Assembly: GCF_013409745.1 (NCBI RefSeq) | Contig: NZ_JACCBH010000001.1 | Span: forward strand, 248,001 to 312,000 | Reading direction: 5' to 3' | DNA length: 64,000 nt | From: Microbacterium pseudoresistens | Lineage (GTDB): Bacteria; Actinomycetota; Actinomycetes; Actinomycetales; Microbacteriaceae | Shown: positions 43,405-51,959 of the stretch, piece after piece | How positions within the stretch are numbered: the first letter of the stretch is position 1 | Layout of the letters: the number at the start of each line of letters is the position of its first letter | The notes under the pieces: generated by a model | What the model saw: the letters and a program-made list of their open reading frames with translations, nothing else | Told to the model about the DNA's origin: nothing | The model's database searches: none | Translations under genes and position numbers: made by a program

Positions 43405-45387
43405 CTAGGTTGTGGCATCGTCGATGAGCCCGAACGGCGGTTGCGTCGCGCGACCCGAGAAGCGCACAACAACATGCTCGTCGACAGCAACGGGCGGACT
43501 GTTGTCTACGAAAATGACCTGCGCTCCCTCGCCCGCCGCGTCCAGCCATCGTTCGACGTGCTCGTAGACGTTGTTGACGAGCTTCGCGTCAGCGAACTCA
43601 TCGTCATCCGGGCGTGCGGCGTGACCGAGGTTTTTCTGCGGACTGTCGATGATGAGTAGACCTGGCGCGAGAGCCTCGCGTTCGTACGCGATCTCCCACA
43701 AAGCCAACGCCCAAGCCAGGCTGATCAGCGTCAGCCCTCCGCTGCTCGATTTCGTGTAGTTGACGCCACGGACGGTGGGGATCAGCTTCGCGTCCAGCCA
43801 GGCGTTGCTGAGTTTCGGGTAGTCGAAGTCGCCGAGAATCTCGACGAACCGATCGGAGATGGTCCGGATGATGCTGTCGCGGTCAGGGCGAGTCGCCTGC
43901 TCCTGCCGCTCTCTGCGCAACTGCGCGAGTTGCCCGACCTTCAGCGCGGCTTCGTTCTCGGCCTGCGTGACCCGTTCCCAAAGACGGATACCCTGCGCTT
44001 GATACGCAGCGACCTTCTCGGCTTCAGCCAACTGCTTGCTGAGCTGATCGCGGAGCGCCAGGAACGGAGCGGGAAGGCTGGCAACACGATCGAGCTCGGA
44101 AGCGGCCGAGTTGGCGAGGGCCGAGGCGTGCTCACGAGAGCCCCGGATCGTGGCGAGTTCGCGAGTCAAGGAATCGAGGTACACGTTGAGCTGGTCGAGT
44201 CGCCGCGAAGTCGCGGTGAGCTCGCGTTCGATGAGCTGTCGTCGCTCTCGCTCGTTCTCATCGTTGTGCTCATGGCTCAGGTTATGGCCACAAAGGCTGC
44301 ATGCGCCGGAGACGGTGATGTGCGGATGCGACGTGAGCTCGGCGAAGCATACCGGGCAGTGGGTGACGTTTAGCGGGTCGAAGAGCTGCTCGGCTTCCTT
44401 CAGGAAGGTCAGCTTCTTCTTGTCGTCGGCATACTGCAGAGCCAGGGAGGTGAGCCGTTCGATCAGGCTTTCTCGGCCGCGCACTCGTACATCCCACGCT
44501 TTGACCGCGGTCTCCGCCTCGGACAGTGAGCGTCGCAGATCGTCGGTCGCTTCCTGCCGGGCGAGCTCGTCGGTATCGAGGTTATCGATCTGCTCCCGGA
44601 CCTGGGCAGCAAGTTGGATCGCATCGCTCTGCTGAATCTCGACACCTGCGGGGCCAAGCGGGTACTCGCTATCCACGATGGTCTTGAGTGTCCTGGCAGA
44701 TCGTTCGGCTTCGCGGGCTGCGTTCTCGGCGGCTCGAATCCGGTCAGCGAGCTGGGCGAGCGAGGCGTCCGCCACGCCGAAGATCAGGTCGATCGTCTGC
44801 TGTAGCTTCTGCGCGACGACGTGGTTGCCATGCTCCTCAAGCAGGTTCTGGCTGTCGAGCCGGGAGTTCTGGAAGTAGACGAGCCTGGCCACATCTCGGA
44901 TGCTCAGCGCGTGAGTGTCGGAGTCCTCCTTGGATGGGCTCAAGGGCAGTTTGATGCCGCCCATGCCGAACGCGGCGAGCAAGAACTGGGAGAGCGAGTC
45001 CGGATCCGACGGTGGCTCGATCGTCAGTCGAGTCTCCAGCGATGAAGCCCGTTCTTCGAGGGCAGCTGGCCACACTGAAGCGAACTTCGACGGCGCGCCG
45101 GTCGTCGTGCGCTCGATCGTGTGAACGACGCCGTCGATCTCCAGCTCGAGGGCGACAGCGGCAATGCGCTGCACCATCTCCTCGTGCTCCGGGTAGTCTG
45201 ACCCGCCCAGGCAGTACAGGATGTACTCGATCGTACTGGTCTTGCCCGTCTGGCTTGCCCCAGCGACGATAGACAGCGGCCGCCATCGCTCATCCACGGT
45301 GAAATCGACATTGTAGGTGCGGTCTGCGCCAGGCGGGGCGAATAGACGAAGTCGGCGAATCCGAATCCCAGAAGTGCTCGTACTCAT
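43405..45387 (-). CDS. SMC/RecN-like ABC ATPase of an ABC-three-component system
   Basis: A 660-residue ATPase. Walker A GASQTGKT is at residues 43-50 near the N-terminus. Long coiled-coil segments then flank a four-Cys zinc ribbon (CPVC at 344-347, CSLC at 363-366). The C-terminal ATPase half has the signature SSSGGLTLISLAWALALW and Walker B LLIIDSPQKN (Asp581). This split head and coiled coil is the SMC/Rad50 architecture, with a zinc ribbon in place of a hook. In ABC-3C conflict systems such an ATPase works with a middle component and an effector, as here. The ATG at 45387 overlaps the middle component stop (ATGA). Confidence 0.82.
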   Translation of the reverse strand: MSTSTSGIRIRRLRLFAPPGADRTYNVDFTVDERWRPLSIVAGASQTGKTSTIEYILYCLGGSDYPEHEEMVQRIAAVALELEIDGVVHTIERTTTGAPSKFASVWPAALEERASSLETRLTIEPPSDPDSLSQFLLAAFGMGGIKLPLSPSKEDSDTHALSIRDVARLVYFQNSRLDSQNLLEEHGNHVVAQKLQQTIDLIFGVADASLAQLADRIRAAENAAREAERSARTLKTIVDSEYPLGPAGVEIQQSDAIQLAAQVREQIDNLDTDELARQEATDDLRRSLSEAETAVKAWDVRVRGRESLIERLTSLALQYADDKKKLTFLKEAEQLFDPLNVTHCPVCFAELTSHPHITVSGACSLCGHNLSHEHNDENERERRQLIERELTATSRRLDQLNVYLDSLTRELATIRGSREHASALANSAASELDRVASLPAPFLALRDQLSKQLAEAEKVAAYQAQGIRLWERVTQAENEAALKVGQLAQLRRERQEQATRPDRDSIIRTISDRFVEILGDFDYPKLSNAWLDAKLIPTVRGVNYTKSSSGGLTLISLAWALALWEIAYEREALAPGLLIIDSPQKNLGHAARPDDDEFADAKLVNNVYEHVERWLDAAGEGAQVIFVDNSPPVAVDEHVVVRFSGRATQPPFGLIDDATT

Positions 45388-46001
45388 GAAGCTCCGCCTC
45401 CTCTGGTGACGGTGTCGACGCCCTCGACGTCGGCGAGGAAGTCGATGAGCAGCCACGGCGCTCCGAGCAACTTCTCGGCTTTTGCCCGCAGTCTCGTCTC
45501 CGAGAGTCCACCGAATCGTTTGAGGACGATTAAGGCAGCAGTGCGATATGCCTCCGCGTAGACCGTCTTCAGCGCGCTCGCAAACTCCGCACCCGACGGC
45601 GTGATCGCGTAGCGGTCGGCCAGAGCCCGAGCCAGGCCGCGAGCAACGAGTAACGCGAGATCGTGTCGAATCCGCTCATGTCGCGTTGCGAAGCGGTGCC
45701 CGACCGTGCCGTAGGTGAGCTGACGGTCTGTGAATCCGGCAAGGCGAAGAGTGAGTCGATCGCGCGCATCCTTCTCGACGGACTCGCCATCGAGAACGAT
45801 GAACGGGTTCGCGGCGAAGAAGTCGAAGTATGCCAGCCTGTCGAGGTTCGTCAGCTTCGCGCCGGTGTCTTCCGCGGCGGCCAACAGGAGCGCGAGCTGG
45901 GCAACGCGGAACACCGTCCTCTCCTCCGGTCCCTCCCACGCGGTTCGCTCCGTGCCCAGTTCAGGTTCTGACTCAGACAACGGTGGCCCCCTCTCCGGCA
46001 T
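45384..46001 (-). CDS. Middle component of the ABC-three-component system
   Basis: A 205-residue protein, mostly helical with winged-helix-like stretches: VFRVAQLALLLAAAEDTGAK, LDRLAYFDFFAANPFIVLDG and RHERIRHDLALLVARGLARA, then SALKTVYAEAYRTAALIVLK. The LDRLAYFDFFAANPF segment is the kind seen in ABC-3C middle components. The start overlaps the effector gene by 29 bp (ATG at 46001); the frame is also open to 46070. It likely bridges the ATPase and the effector. It has no catalytic motif. Confidence 0.7.
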   Translation of the reverse strand: MPERGPPLSESEPELGTERTAWEGPEERTVFRVAQLALLLAAAEDTGAKLTNLDRLAYFDFFAANPFIVLDGESVEKDARDRLTLRLAGFTDRQLTYGTVGHRFATRHERIRHDLALLVARGLARALADRYAITPSGAEFASALKTVYAEAYRTAALIVLKRFGGLSETRLRAKAEKLLGAPWLLIDFLADVEGVDTVTRGGGAS

Positions 46002-47007
46002 GGTCTGCAGGTGGTGCGGCGCTTGGCAACTCGCCGCTCTTTTCAAGGGCTGTCCCAGCGGACGTGCCACGATGCCCGGCCGCGACGTCCCGCCAGTGCG
46101 TCACCCATCCTGCGCGAGCACCCTCGACGAGACGGTGAACCAGGCCCCTGCGGTGCGCAGGACGGAGCCTCAGCTCCGGACTGCTCGCCAGCTTCGCAAC
46201 GCCGCTATTGACGTCGTCGATGAGCCCCACCATACGGCCATCCTCCGACGCTGAGCCTGACCTAGCGTTGTACTCTTGTTCCCAGGTGCCGTGAGCTTCA
46301 AGCTCCGCCTCATTCAGTGCGCTGACCTCGGCGGATACGCCGCGGCCAGCAACATCGCGGGCCATAGCCTCCGCCGCGAAGAAGAAGCCCTTCGCGGCAT
46401 CCGTCTCCGTGTGGCCGGCGGTCTCCAACTGCACGACGAACAGTGCGTCGGACAGCGTTCCTAGATTCGTGAGAGCAGCTACGGGAACGTCGCTGCCGAC
46501 CGGCATCTGATCAGGAAAGTACAGCTCGCGAAGCTCGCGTGCGTCCGCCTGCTGAAGCGCAGACCGAATATGAACGCCATTCCAGAGCTCGATTCGCACG
46601 CCCGTCTCTCGGGTCTGGCGTTGGCGCCAGCCGTCAAACCACTTCTGCTGATCCGGCGGAAGGACGCTCGGCACACAGAGCGTCCACGCCGTCACCGTGA
46701 ATCCTTGATCCTTCGCCTTTCCCACCACTTGCTTGAAGGAGTCACGGATCTCACCCTGTTGCGTCTTACCCCAGGCCGTGAAGAACTTCGATTGCCAGAC
46801 GACGATGTCGCTATCGAGGCCGCCAACATAGGTGTCGATGCCCCAGTCTCCGCCACCCGGGTACGCGACCTCCGACGCACCAGGCAGCTTCACCATGACA
46901 AGGTCGGTCACCAGTCGTTGGAACCGGGTACGGGCAGCCGCTTCATCACCGCTGTCAGAGAGGAAACGGACGAACATCGCCCTGTGGTCTGGGAGTTCGC
47001 CGGTCAT
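45973..47007 (-). CDS. REase-like effector with ABC-3C C-terminal domain
   Basis: A 344-residue protein. The N-terminal domain (residues 1-150) looks like a PD-(D/E)xK nuclease: VAYPGGGDWGIDTYVG (Asp58) and VVWQSKFF (Gln72-x-Lys74), then VTAWTLCVPS and GVRIELWNGVHI. The C-terminal part (from TNLGTLSDALFVVQLETAGH) fits the C-terminal domain that joins effectors to ABC-3C middle components. Together these point to a DNA-cutting effector switched on by the SMC-like ATPase. The ATG at 47007 is preferred; a GTG at 47052 is open in frame. It is the first gene of the three. Confidence 0.75.
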   Translation of the reverse strand: MTGELPDHRAMFVRFLSDSGDEAAARTRFQRLVTDLVMVKLPGASEVAYPGGGDWGIDTYVGGLDSDIVVWQSKFFTAWGKTQQGEIRDSFKQVVGKAKDQGFTVTAWTLCVPSVLPPDQQKWFDGWRQRQTRETGVRIELWNGVHIRSALQQADARELRELYFPDQMPVGSDVPVAALTNLGTLSDALFVVQLETAGHTETDAAKGFFFAAEAMARDVAGRGVSAEVSALNEAELEAHGTWEQEYNARSGSASEDGRMVGLIDDVNSGVAKLASSPELRLRPAHRRGLVHRLVEGARAGWVTHWRDVAAGHRGTSAGTALEKSGELPSAAPPADHAGEGATVV

Positions 47008-47052
47008 AGCTTCTTCGACCGTCCAGCTTCGTTGCGCATGATTGCTCCTCAC

Positions 47053-47499
47053 CTAGCGTGTCGGCGAGCAGCCGTCACCTGCCTAGCTCATGACCATCAT
47101 GATATAGATCAGGAGGCTTTCCCCCGTGATGCGAAGTGTCGTCGACGGTAGGACTTCGGCGATGAGGAGCGCGCAGGGGTCCCGAACCTCTGGCGACGCT
47201 GCATAAGCCGGGTGGTAACCCTCCTTTCCCGGCGACGACGTTGGTGTGCATACCGTCTCCAACGGAGAGAAAGCCCTTCGGCGAGGAGACGATCTTGAGG
47301 CTCGTCGAGACGGCAACATGCACCGGGTACAGACCACGGCCTGTCGATCGTGCAGCGCATCGCGACGCAAAACATCACGGCGGCCTCCTACTAACTCCTC
47401 GATCAGATGGTCAACTGGCTGTGCGGCTGCGATTGCCGCGAGTCAGTCGGTCGCGGCTCTGACGTGACGAGAGCTAAACGGCCACACTCCTCGTGTCGC
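47053..47499. other. Intergenic region upstream of the ABC-3C operon
   Basis: About 450 bp without a supported gene; all open frames here are short and have poor third-position bias. It must contain the promoter of the ABC-3C operon on the minus strand. GCCGGG and CCCGGC arms around 47207-47234 could form a weak hairpin. Nothing else stands out. Confidence 0.5.
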
Positions 47500-47937
47500 C
47501 TACGGGATGAGTAGCGTGTGCCTCATATTACGGGTGATGCGGCGTCGTTCTGCGGCGGTGTGCGTCGACGCGGTTCGGCCTTCTGCGAGGGCGGTGCGTC
47601 GTTCGTTGCGGATGGCGGCGCGGACGGCGAGGTTCTCGTGGCTGCGAGCGATGAGCAGGCGCAGGGTGGCCGCGAGTCCGTGGACGACCAGTTTGAGGGC
47701 GGTCCACCAGCAGATGAGCATGCCGAGGTAGAACCATTCAGTGTGTCCGAGGCGGACAGCGCCGTAGCAGCCGATCCCGGCGAGGAAGTAGAGGGCGCCG
47801 AGGAGGACCGCGGGCAGGCCCCATCGGTAGCCTCGCCGGGTGCGTAGGAGCGTGACGAGGCGGTTGCTCGGGAGCCACCGCTGGCACCAGTAGAAGACAG
47901 CAGCTGCAGGGCGCATGGCGAGTGCGATGAGGAACAT
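47500..47937 (-). CDS. Small membrane protein of the plasmid-like region
   Basis: A 145-residue protein with three to four hydrophobic segments (PAVLLGALYFLAGIGCYGAV, FYLGMLICWWTALKLVVHGL). A basic C-terminal tail (RNERRTALAEGRTAST, RRRITRNMRHTLLIP) follows. AAGGAGG lies 8 nt before the ATG at 47937, a very good ribosome site, which fixes the start although the frame is open much further upstream. Family unknown; a role at the membrane in plasmid transfer is only suggested by location. Confidence 0.72.
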   Translation of the reverse strand: MFLIALAMRPAAAVFYWCQRWLPSNRLVTLLRTRRGYRWGLPAVLLGALYFLAGIGCYGAVRLGHTEWFYLGMLICWWTALKLVVHGLAATLRLLIARSHENLAVRAAIRNERRTALAEGRTASTHTAAERRRITRNMRHTLLIP

Positions 47938-48787
47938 CAGGGGGCCTCCTTCAACGGTCGAGCACGTTTGTGCTCGGTTGTGTTGTTGGTGGCTGGGCCC
48001 CTTCGCACCGATGGTGCGTCCTGAATCCTGAAGCGTGTATTGCCCGCCGGGTGCTGTCAATTCTACGGGGTGTTGCATGGTGCCGCCAGGGCTTCGTTCT
48101 CGCGATGCAACGGGGCCCTGCTGGGGTGCTGCAACTCGTGGGTGGGCCAGAGCGACGCCTGCAGCACGGCTGTCGCTGCCGGGGTCGTCGCTGCGCGCAA
48201 CATGCTGCGGGGTCGCGGGTTGCGGATACCGCATGCGGGCTGTTCGGACTGCGCGGGTGTTGCGGAGCACCGTCGCGTCGCCGTCGCATACGGTGGGCGC
48301 GGTGCAGGAATGTCGCAGCCTTGATCGCCGTGGTCGGTGGTGTGAGCGTCGACGGTGGCGAGGCCCGCCGTTCGACTGTGGCGCGAGCTGTGAAGTCGCG
48401 CTCGTCGTGACTTCTTGGGCACGGGTCGATGTATCGGCAGGTTTCGGACGCGGGAGCGGGAGCGGCGACGGCTGATCTCTCAGGCGGAAGCGAGGTCGCC
48501 GCAAAGCGGCGGTGGAGTCGCGTTCGCGCGGTCGCGGATGGGGCACGGCGTGTAAATGCAAGACGTGTATCCGACTGTGAGAAGAACGGGTGCGGAGCGT
48601 GGTGGAAGAGGTCGGCGGCGTCGGCTTCGGATCGAGCAGCGACCGCGCAAGTTCCGGGTGCTGGGTACTCGGACTGGTCATGGTGCTGGCAGCGAGGGTC
48701 AGGCGCAGGGCGCGGTGTGAGAGGGGTTCGGGCGGTGCCGACCGTGGCTCGTGGTGGATGCTCGGCACCGTCCGGGGGCGCTGGCGG
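47938..48787. other. 850-bp gene-poor, G/T-skewed region (possible replication or transfer site)
   Basis: No reading frame here has convincing coding features; those that are open translate into low-complexity Ser/Arg/Pro-rich sequence. The plus strand is strongly enriched in G and T. Short GTTGC/GCAAC-type words recur with variable spacing at about 48072, 48107, 48128, 48196, 48219 and 48251. The stretch lies upstream of the small membrane-protein gene and next to dprA and parB homologues. It may hold an origin, oriT or partition site, but no known consensus is recognised. Confidence 0.4.
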
Positions 48788-49675
48788 TTACTCGTCCCGA
48801 GTGGGGGCGAGGTCGTCGACCATGGTGATGAGGCGGGCGATGCCCGCTTGGATGAGGAGGTGGCATCCTGTGCTCGTGGTGCTGGTGATCGGGCCGGGCA
48901 CTGCTCCCACCGTGCGCGCGAGGCGGTGCGCGGTGTGCGCGACCTGGGGTGCGCCCGAGCGTGCTCCGGCTTCCACGATCACGGTTGCAGCGGCGAGGGC
49001 TGCGAGGATGCGGGTACGTGCAACGAACCGGGAGCGGGTCGGCGCAACACTCGGCGGGGTCTCGGTGAGCACGAGTCCGTGCTCGGCGACCTGATGCAGC
49101 AGGCCGATGTTGCCTGCCGGGTAGGGGCGGTCGATGCCCGATGCGAGCACGACGATTGCATGCCCGGATGCGGCGAGGGTTGCGCGGGTGGCGGCGGCGT
49201 CGATCCCGTACGCGCCGCCGGTGACGATGCTGTGCCCGATGCCGGTGAGGTCGTGGGCGAGTTCAGCGGCAATGTGGTCGCCATAGCTTGTGGCGGCTCT
49301 GGCTCCCGTGATCGTCACGGCGCAGTCGGGAGTGCCGGTGAGGAGGTCAAGATCTCCGGATGCCCACAGGGCGACGGGCCGATCCGTGCCGAGGTCGTCC
49401 AGCCCCGTGGGCCATTCCGCGTCGGTGGGGATGAGTACCCGATGGGTGCCGTCTGCGGCGCTGTCGAGGGCGTCGATAACGGTCCGCTCAGTGATGGCGG
49501 GCGGGAGGGTATCGAGGGTGTGCTGGACAACAGCGGGGCCGTTGGTGCCGGTGAGGCGGGCGGCGGGCGTATTCGGTTCGCCGGGGATAGTCAGGCAGGC
49601 CAGCGCGATGCGTGCGTAGCGCTCCTGCTGGTCGGGGTCGGCGGCGGTGATGCGGTCGAGAATCTGAGTGCTCAT
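48788..49675 (-). CDS. DprA/Smf-like DNA-processing protein
   Basis: A 295-residue protein with the DprA Rossmann-type fold: PVALWASGDLDLL, VTITGARAATSYGDHIAAEL, SIVTGGAYGIDAAATRATLA, VVLASGIDRPYPAGNIGLLH and TVIVEAGARSGAPQVAHTA. The G-(S/A)-R and GGAxGID motifs are those of DprA, which loads RecA on incoming single-stranded DNA. In a conjugative element it may act on the transferred strand. It lacks the extra C-terminal winged helix of some DprA proteins. It follows the parB gene with a hairpin between, in the same direction. Confidence 0.87.
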   Translation of the reverse strand: MSTQILDRITAADPDQQERYARIALACLTIPGEPNTPAARLTGTNGPAVVQHTLDTLPPAITERTVIDALDSAADGTHRVLIPTDAEWPTGLDDLGTDRPVALWASGDLDLLTGTPDCAVTITGARAATSYGDHIAAELAHDLTGIGHSIVTGGAYGIDAAATRATLAASGHAIVVLASGIDRPYPAGNIGLLHQVAEHGLVLTETPPSVAPTRSRFVARTRILAALAAATVIVEAGARSGAPQVAHTAHRLARTVGAVPGPITSTTSTGCHLLIQAGIARLITMVDDLAPTRDE

Positions 49676-49716
49676 GATGTCTGCTCCGGTGAGGTCGTGA
49701 AACGGGATAGGGGGTG

Positions 49717-49750
49717 GGGCCGGTCGCCGGCGATGCGATGACCGGCCCCT
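49717..49750. terminator. Perfect hairpin between dprA and parB genes
   Basis: GGGGCCGGTC pairs with GACCGGCCCC around a 14-nt loop that itself contains GCCGGC. It lies between the end of the parB frame and the start of dprA. Lack of a T-run makes it a factor-independent terminator only tentatively; it could also stabilise mRNA or protein-bind. Confidence 0.5.
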
Positions 49751-49768
49751 GTGGTTGTTGACGGCAGG

Positions 49769-50335
49769 TCAGGCCGCGTCCGCGACCTCGGCGTCGGTCG
49801 CGTTGTCCTCGTCAGTGCCGCTTGCCTCGGTGGCGTCGGCGTCGTCCGTCTCGGTCGACGATTCCTCGGCATCAGCGGGGTTCTCGAGCGCGGTCGCGTC
49901 CTCCGCCCCTTCCACGTCGGTGGCGTCGTCTTCGTCCGTGCCGTTCTCCTCATCGGCGGCGGCATCCGTCTCCTCGTCACTCGTCTCCTCGGCGGCGATG
50001 TTCTCGCTGGCGGTGTCGTCCTCGGGGGTGTCCTCGGTGCGGGTGACGCTGTCGGGGTCGGTGATGAGGGTTTCGACATCGGAGAGGGTGTATCCCCATG
50101 CGGCGAGCTGGTCGAGGTACTGGCGGGTCACCTGGTCGGGGTTGCGCCAACTGTTCTTGTCGGTTGCCGCTTCCAGAGCGCCGAGTGCGACGGCGAGCAG
50201 TGCATGTCCGGCCTTAGTCGGGGTGGCCTGGGTCATCGCGGCGATGGGGTTCGGCTGTCCGTAGTGGCGCTGACCGTCGAGGTTGAGGAGGGTCGCGGCC
50301 ATGTCGTGCCCGTCGTTTGCGGCGCGGGCGACCTC
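49769..50335 (-). pseudogene. C-terminal part of parB, separated by an in-frame amber codon
   Basis: This frame continues that of the parB gene directly after the TAG at 50336-50338. The first codons read EVARAANDGHDMAATLLNLD, then LDQLAAWGYTLSDVETLI, followed by a very acidic Glu/Asp/Thr/Ala tail of about 80 residues. It would add 188 residues to the ParB-like protein. An internal ATG at 50302 could give a 177-residue product. The continuous frame with no other stop suggests the amber codon is recent, an error, or suppressed. The acidic tail is normal for plasmid proteins with DNA-mimic or disordered ends, so the piece may be functional. Confidence 0.6.
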
Positions 50336-51442
50336 CTAACGGCTGTCCGCGATCACGGTTGCCGCGAAAGCGAGCGCCTGGGAGGGCAGACGCTTGCGGC
50401 CGAGCAACTTCGTCACCCATGCGCGGCGTACCTTCTCCGCACTGACCCATGCCTTGTTGTTCGCGACGACGCGGCGACGTTCGGCCTTCTCCTCCTCGGT
50501 CATCGCTCCGGATCGGGTGGTGGGCTGGCTGTGCCGGATGGAGGTCAGGCCGTGCTCACGCCAGTTCACGACGACGTGCGCGATGTCGATGCTCCCCCAA
50601 CGCTCCCCGATAGCGACGGCGTGCCCGTCCTTTCCGGCGTAGTTCTCTTCGGTGATGCGCTCGCCGTCGGCGGTGAGGAGGTCGTGGAAGAACGCCACGT
50701 CCTCGTCGCCCCATGCCGGGTAGTCCACGACGGTGTATCCGTCTGCTTCGTACTGGGCGCGCAGGGCCGCGATTTCCTCCTTGGTGGCCTTGTCGTCCAG
50801 GTGCCGCTGGGCGTAGTGGTCGAACGATTCCGGGTCGCGGGCGGCGATGCTGGTTAGTTCGGCCAGCGCGTCGGGGTCGTCCTCGAACTCGGTGAGGATG
50901 AGCGCCTGATCGAGGGTGAGGGCGTGCTGGGCCACGGCGGTCTTGGCGATGTCGCTTTCGGCGACGGCAAGGCCGGTCTTGACGGTGGTGCGCTTGGTGC
51001 CGGTCTGCTTGGCGATCGCGGTGATGCTCATCCCGTCCAGTGCCAACTGTCGCCATGCCTCGGCCCGGTCGGTGTCGGTGAGGCCTGTGCGGTGTTCGTT
51101 GGTGATGTATTGCTGGATGATGCGGATTCGCTTCTCGTCGGAGGCGTCCACGACGTAGACGGGCACGTCCTCGGCGTCGGCCTCGCGGGCGGCGAGGGTG
51201 CGGCGCTGACCGTCGCGGACGATGATGTTCCCGTTCTGGTCGGGGTGGGCGAGGATGGGCACGATCACGCCGTGGAGCTTGATCGAGTTGACGAATGCCC
51301 GGTCGAGGTCGACCTGTGAGCGGATGTTGTCCTCCACGACGAGGGTGTGGGGGCTGATCCGGCGAACTTCCGGCCCCTGCACCGTCTCCTCAACGGGGGT
51401 GAGGTCTGCGGCCTGGGTCGGGGTGGTGTCGATGATGGTCAT
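50336..51442 (-). CDS. ParB/Spo0J-like nuclease-domain protein, N-terminal part
   Basis: A 368-residue protein. Residues 30-130 form the ParB N-terminal domain: ISPHTLVVEDNIRSQVDLDR, FVNSIKLHGVIVPILAHPD and IIVRDGQRRTLAAREADAE, where GQRR holds the CTP-binding-type box. A helix-turn-helix follows (LALDGMSITAIAKQTGTKRT). The frame stops at TAG (50336) after AATVIADSR and resumes directly with plausible protein. The ATG at 51442 is preferred over the open frame to 51574. Plasmid ParB proteins of this type help partition or regulate the element. No ParA gene is next to it in the window. Confidence 0.85.
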   Translation of the reverse strand: MTIIDTTPTQAADLTPVEETVQGPEVRRISPHTLVVEDNIRSQVDLDRAFVNSIKLHGVIVPILAHPDQNGNIIVRDGQRRTLAAREADAEDVPVYVVDASDEKRIRIIQQYITNEHRTGLTDTDRAEAWRQLALDGMSITAIAKQTGTKRTTVKTGLAVAESDIAKTAVAQHALTLDQALILTEFEDDPDALAELTSIAARDPESFDHYAQRHLDDKATKEEIAALRAQYEADGYTVVDYPAWGDEDVAFFHDLLTADGERITEENYAGKDGHAVAIGERWGSIDIAHVVVNWREHGLTSIRHSQPTTRSGAMTEEEKAERRRVVANNKAWVSAEKVRRAWVTKLLGRKRLPSQALAFAATVIADSR

Positions 51443-51959
51443 GGCTCTCGGTTCCTTTCCTGAATCCCGGAGGGCCGTCACACCTGGTGGTGTGGCTGTT
51501 CCCTCCCTGCCATTGCCTTTCGGCACATGCCGAGAAAAGGGGCCAGGAATGAATGTGCAAGGCCGAAGAGTCAAAAAATCTCCTCCCCCACGTCAGGGAG
51601 AGGAGATGGACTATCGGGGAGAATTTTTGCGTGCCTTGCGCAGAAGGGAATGGTCCCGCACAATCAAGCAGCCGAAAGGCAATCCGCAGGATTGCCCGAT
51701 CAGCACAGCCACCGCGTCAGCGGTGACCGCCCGACTATCGGCGAAGAAATCGCGACAGCGTCAGCCATGGCTCATGGCGTGCAACCATCATGATCGGCTG
51801 GCGTTGCACGGCCTCAGGAAAGCTATCCGAGCTTAGAGCAGCATGCGCCGTCACGGAGCTCCGCCGTGTCTTGGGGTGGGACTCCCGCACCTGTCTTCAC
51901 GAATAGCCGATCCGAGAACGGTCGGCGCGGACGTGAAGGCGGTGGTCTGGGTGGCCCGG
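51443..51959. other. Divergent intergenic region with nested inverted repeats (origin/oriT candidate)
   Basis: No gene is well supported. CACACC/GGTGTG forms a hairpin at 51479-51494. ATTGCCTTTCGGC (51512-51524) is the exact inverse of GCCGAAAGGCAAT (51671-51683), 146 bp apart. The second arm overlaps another perfect hairpin, GGCAATCC-GCA-GGATTGCC (51678-51696), so the two structures exclude each other. This layout fits a regulatory switch or an origin of transfer or replication. parB and the ArdC-like gene diverge from it. Confidence 0.55.

Noticed and set aside
47938-48768. Upstream extension of the small membrane-protein frame (about 277 extra residues)
   Set aside because: The extra part is Pro/Ser/Arg/Thr low-complexity sequence, while a strong ribosome site sits before the internal ATG at 47937.
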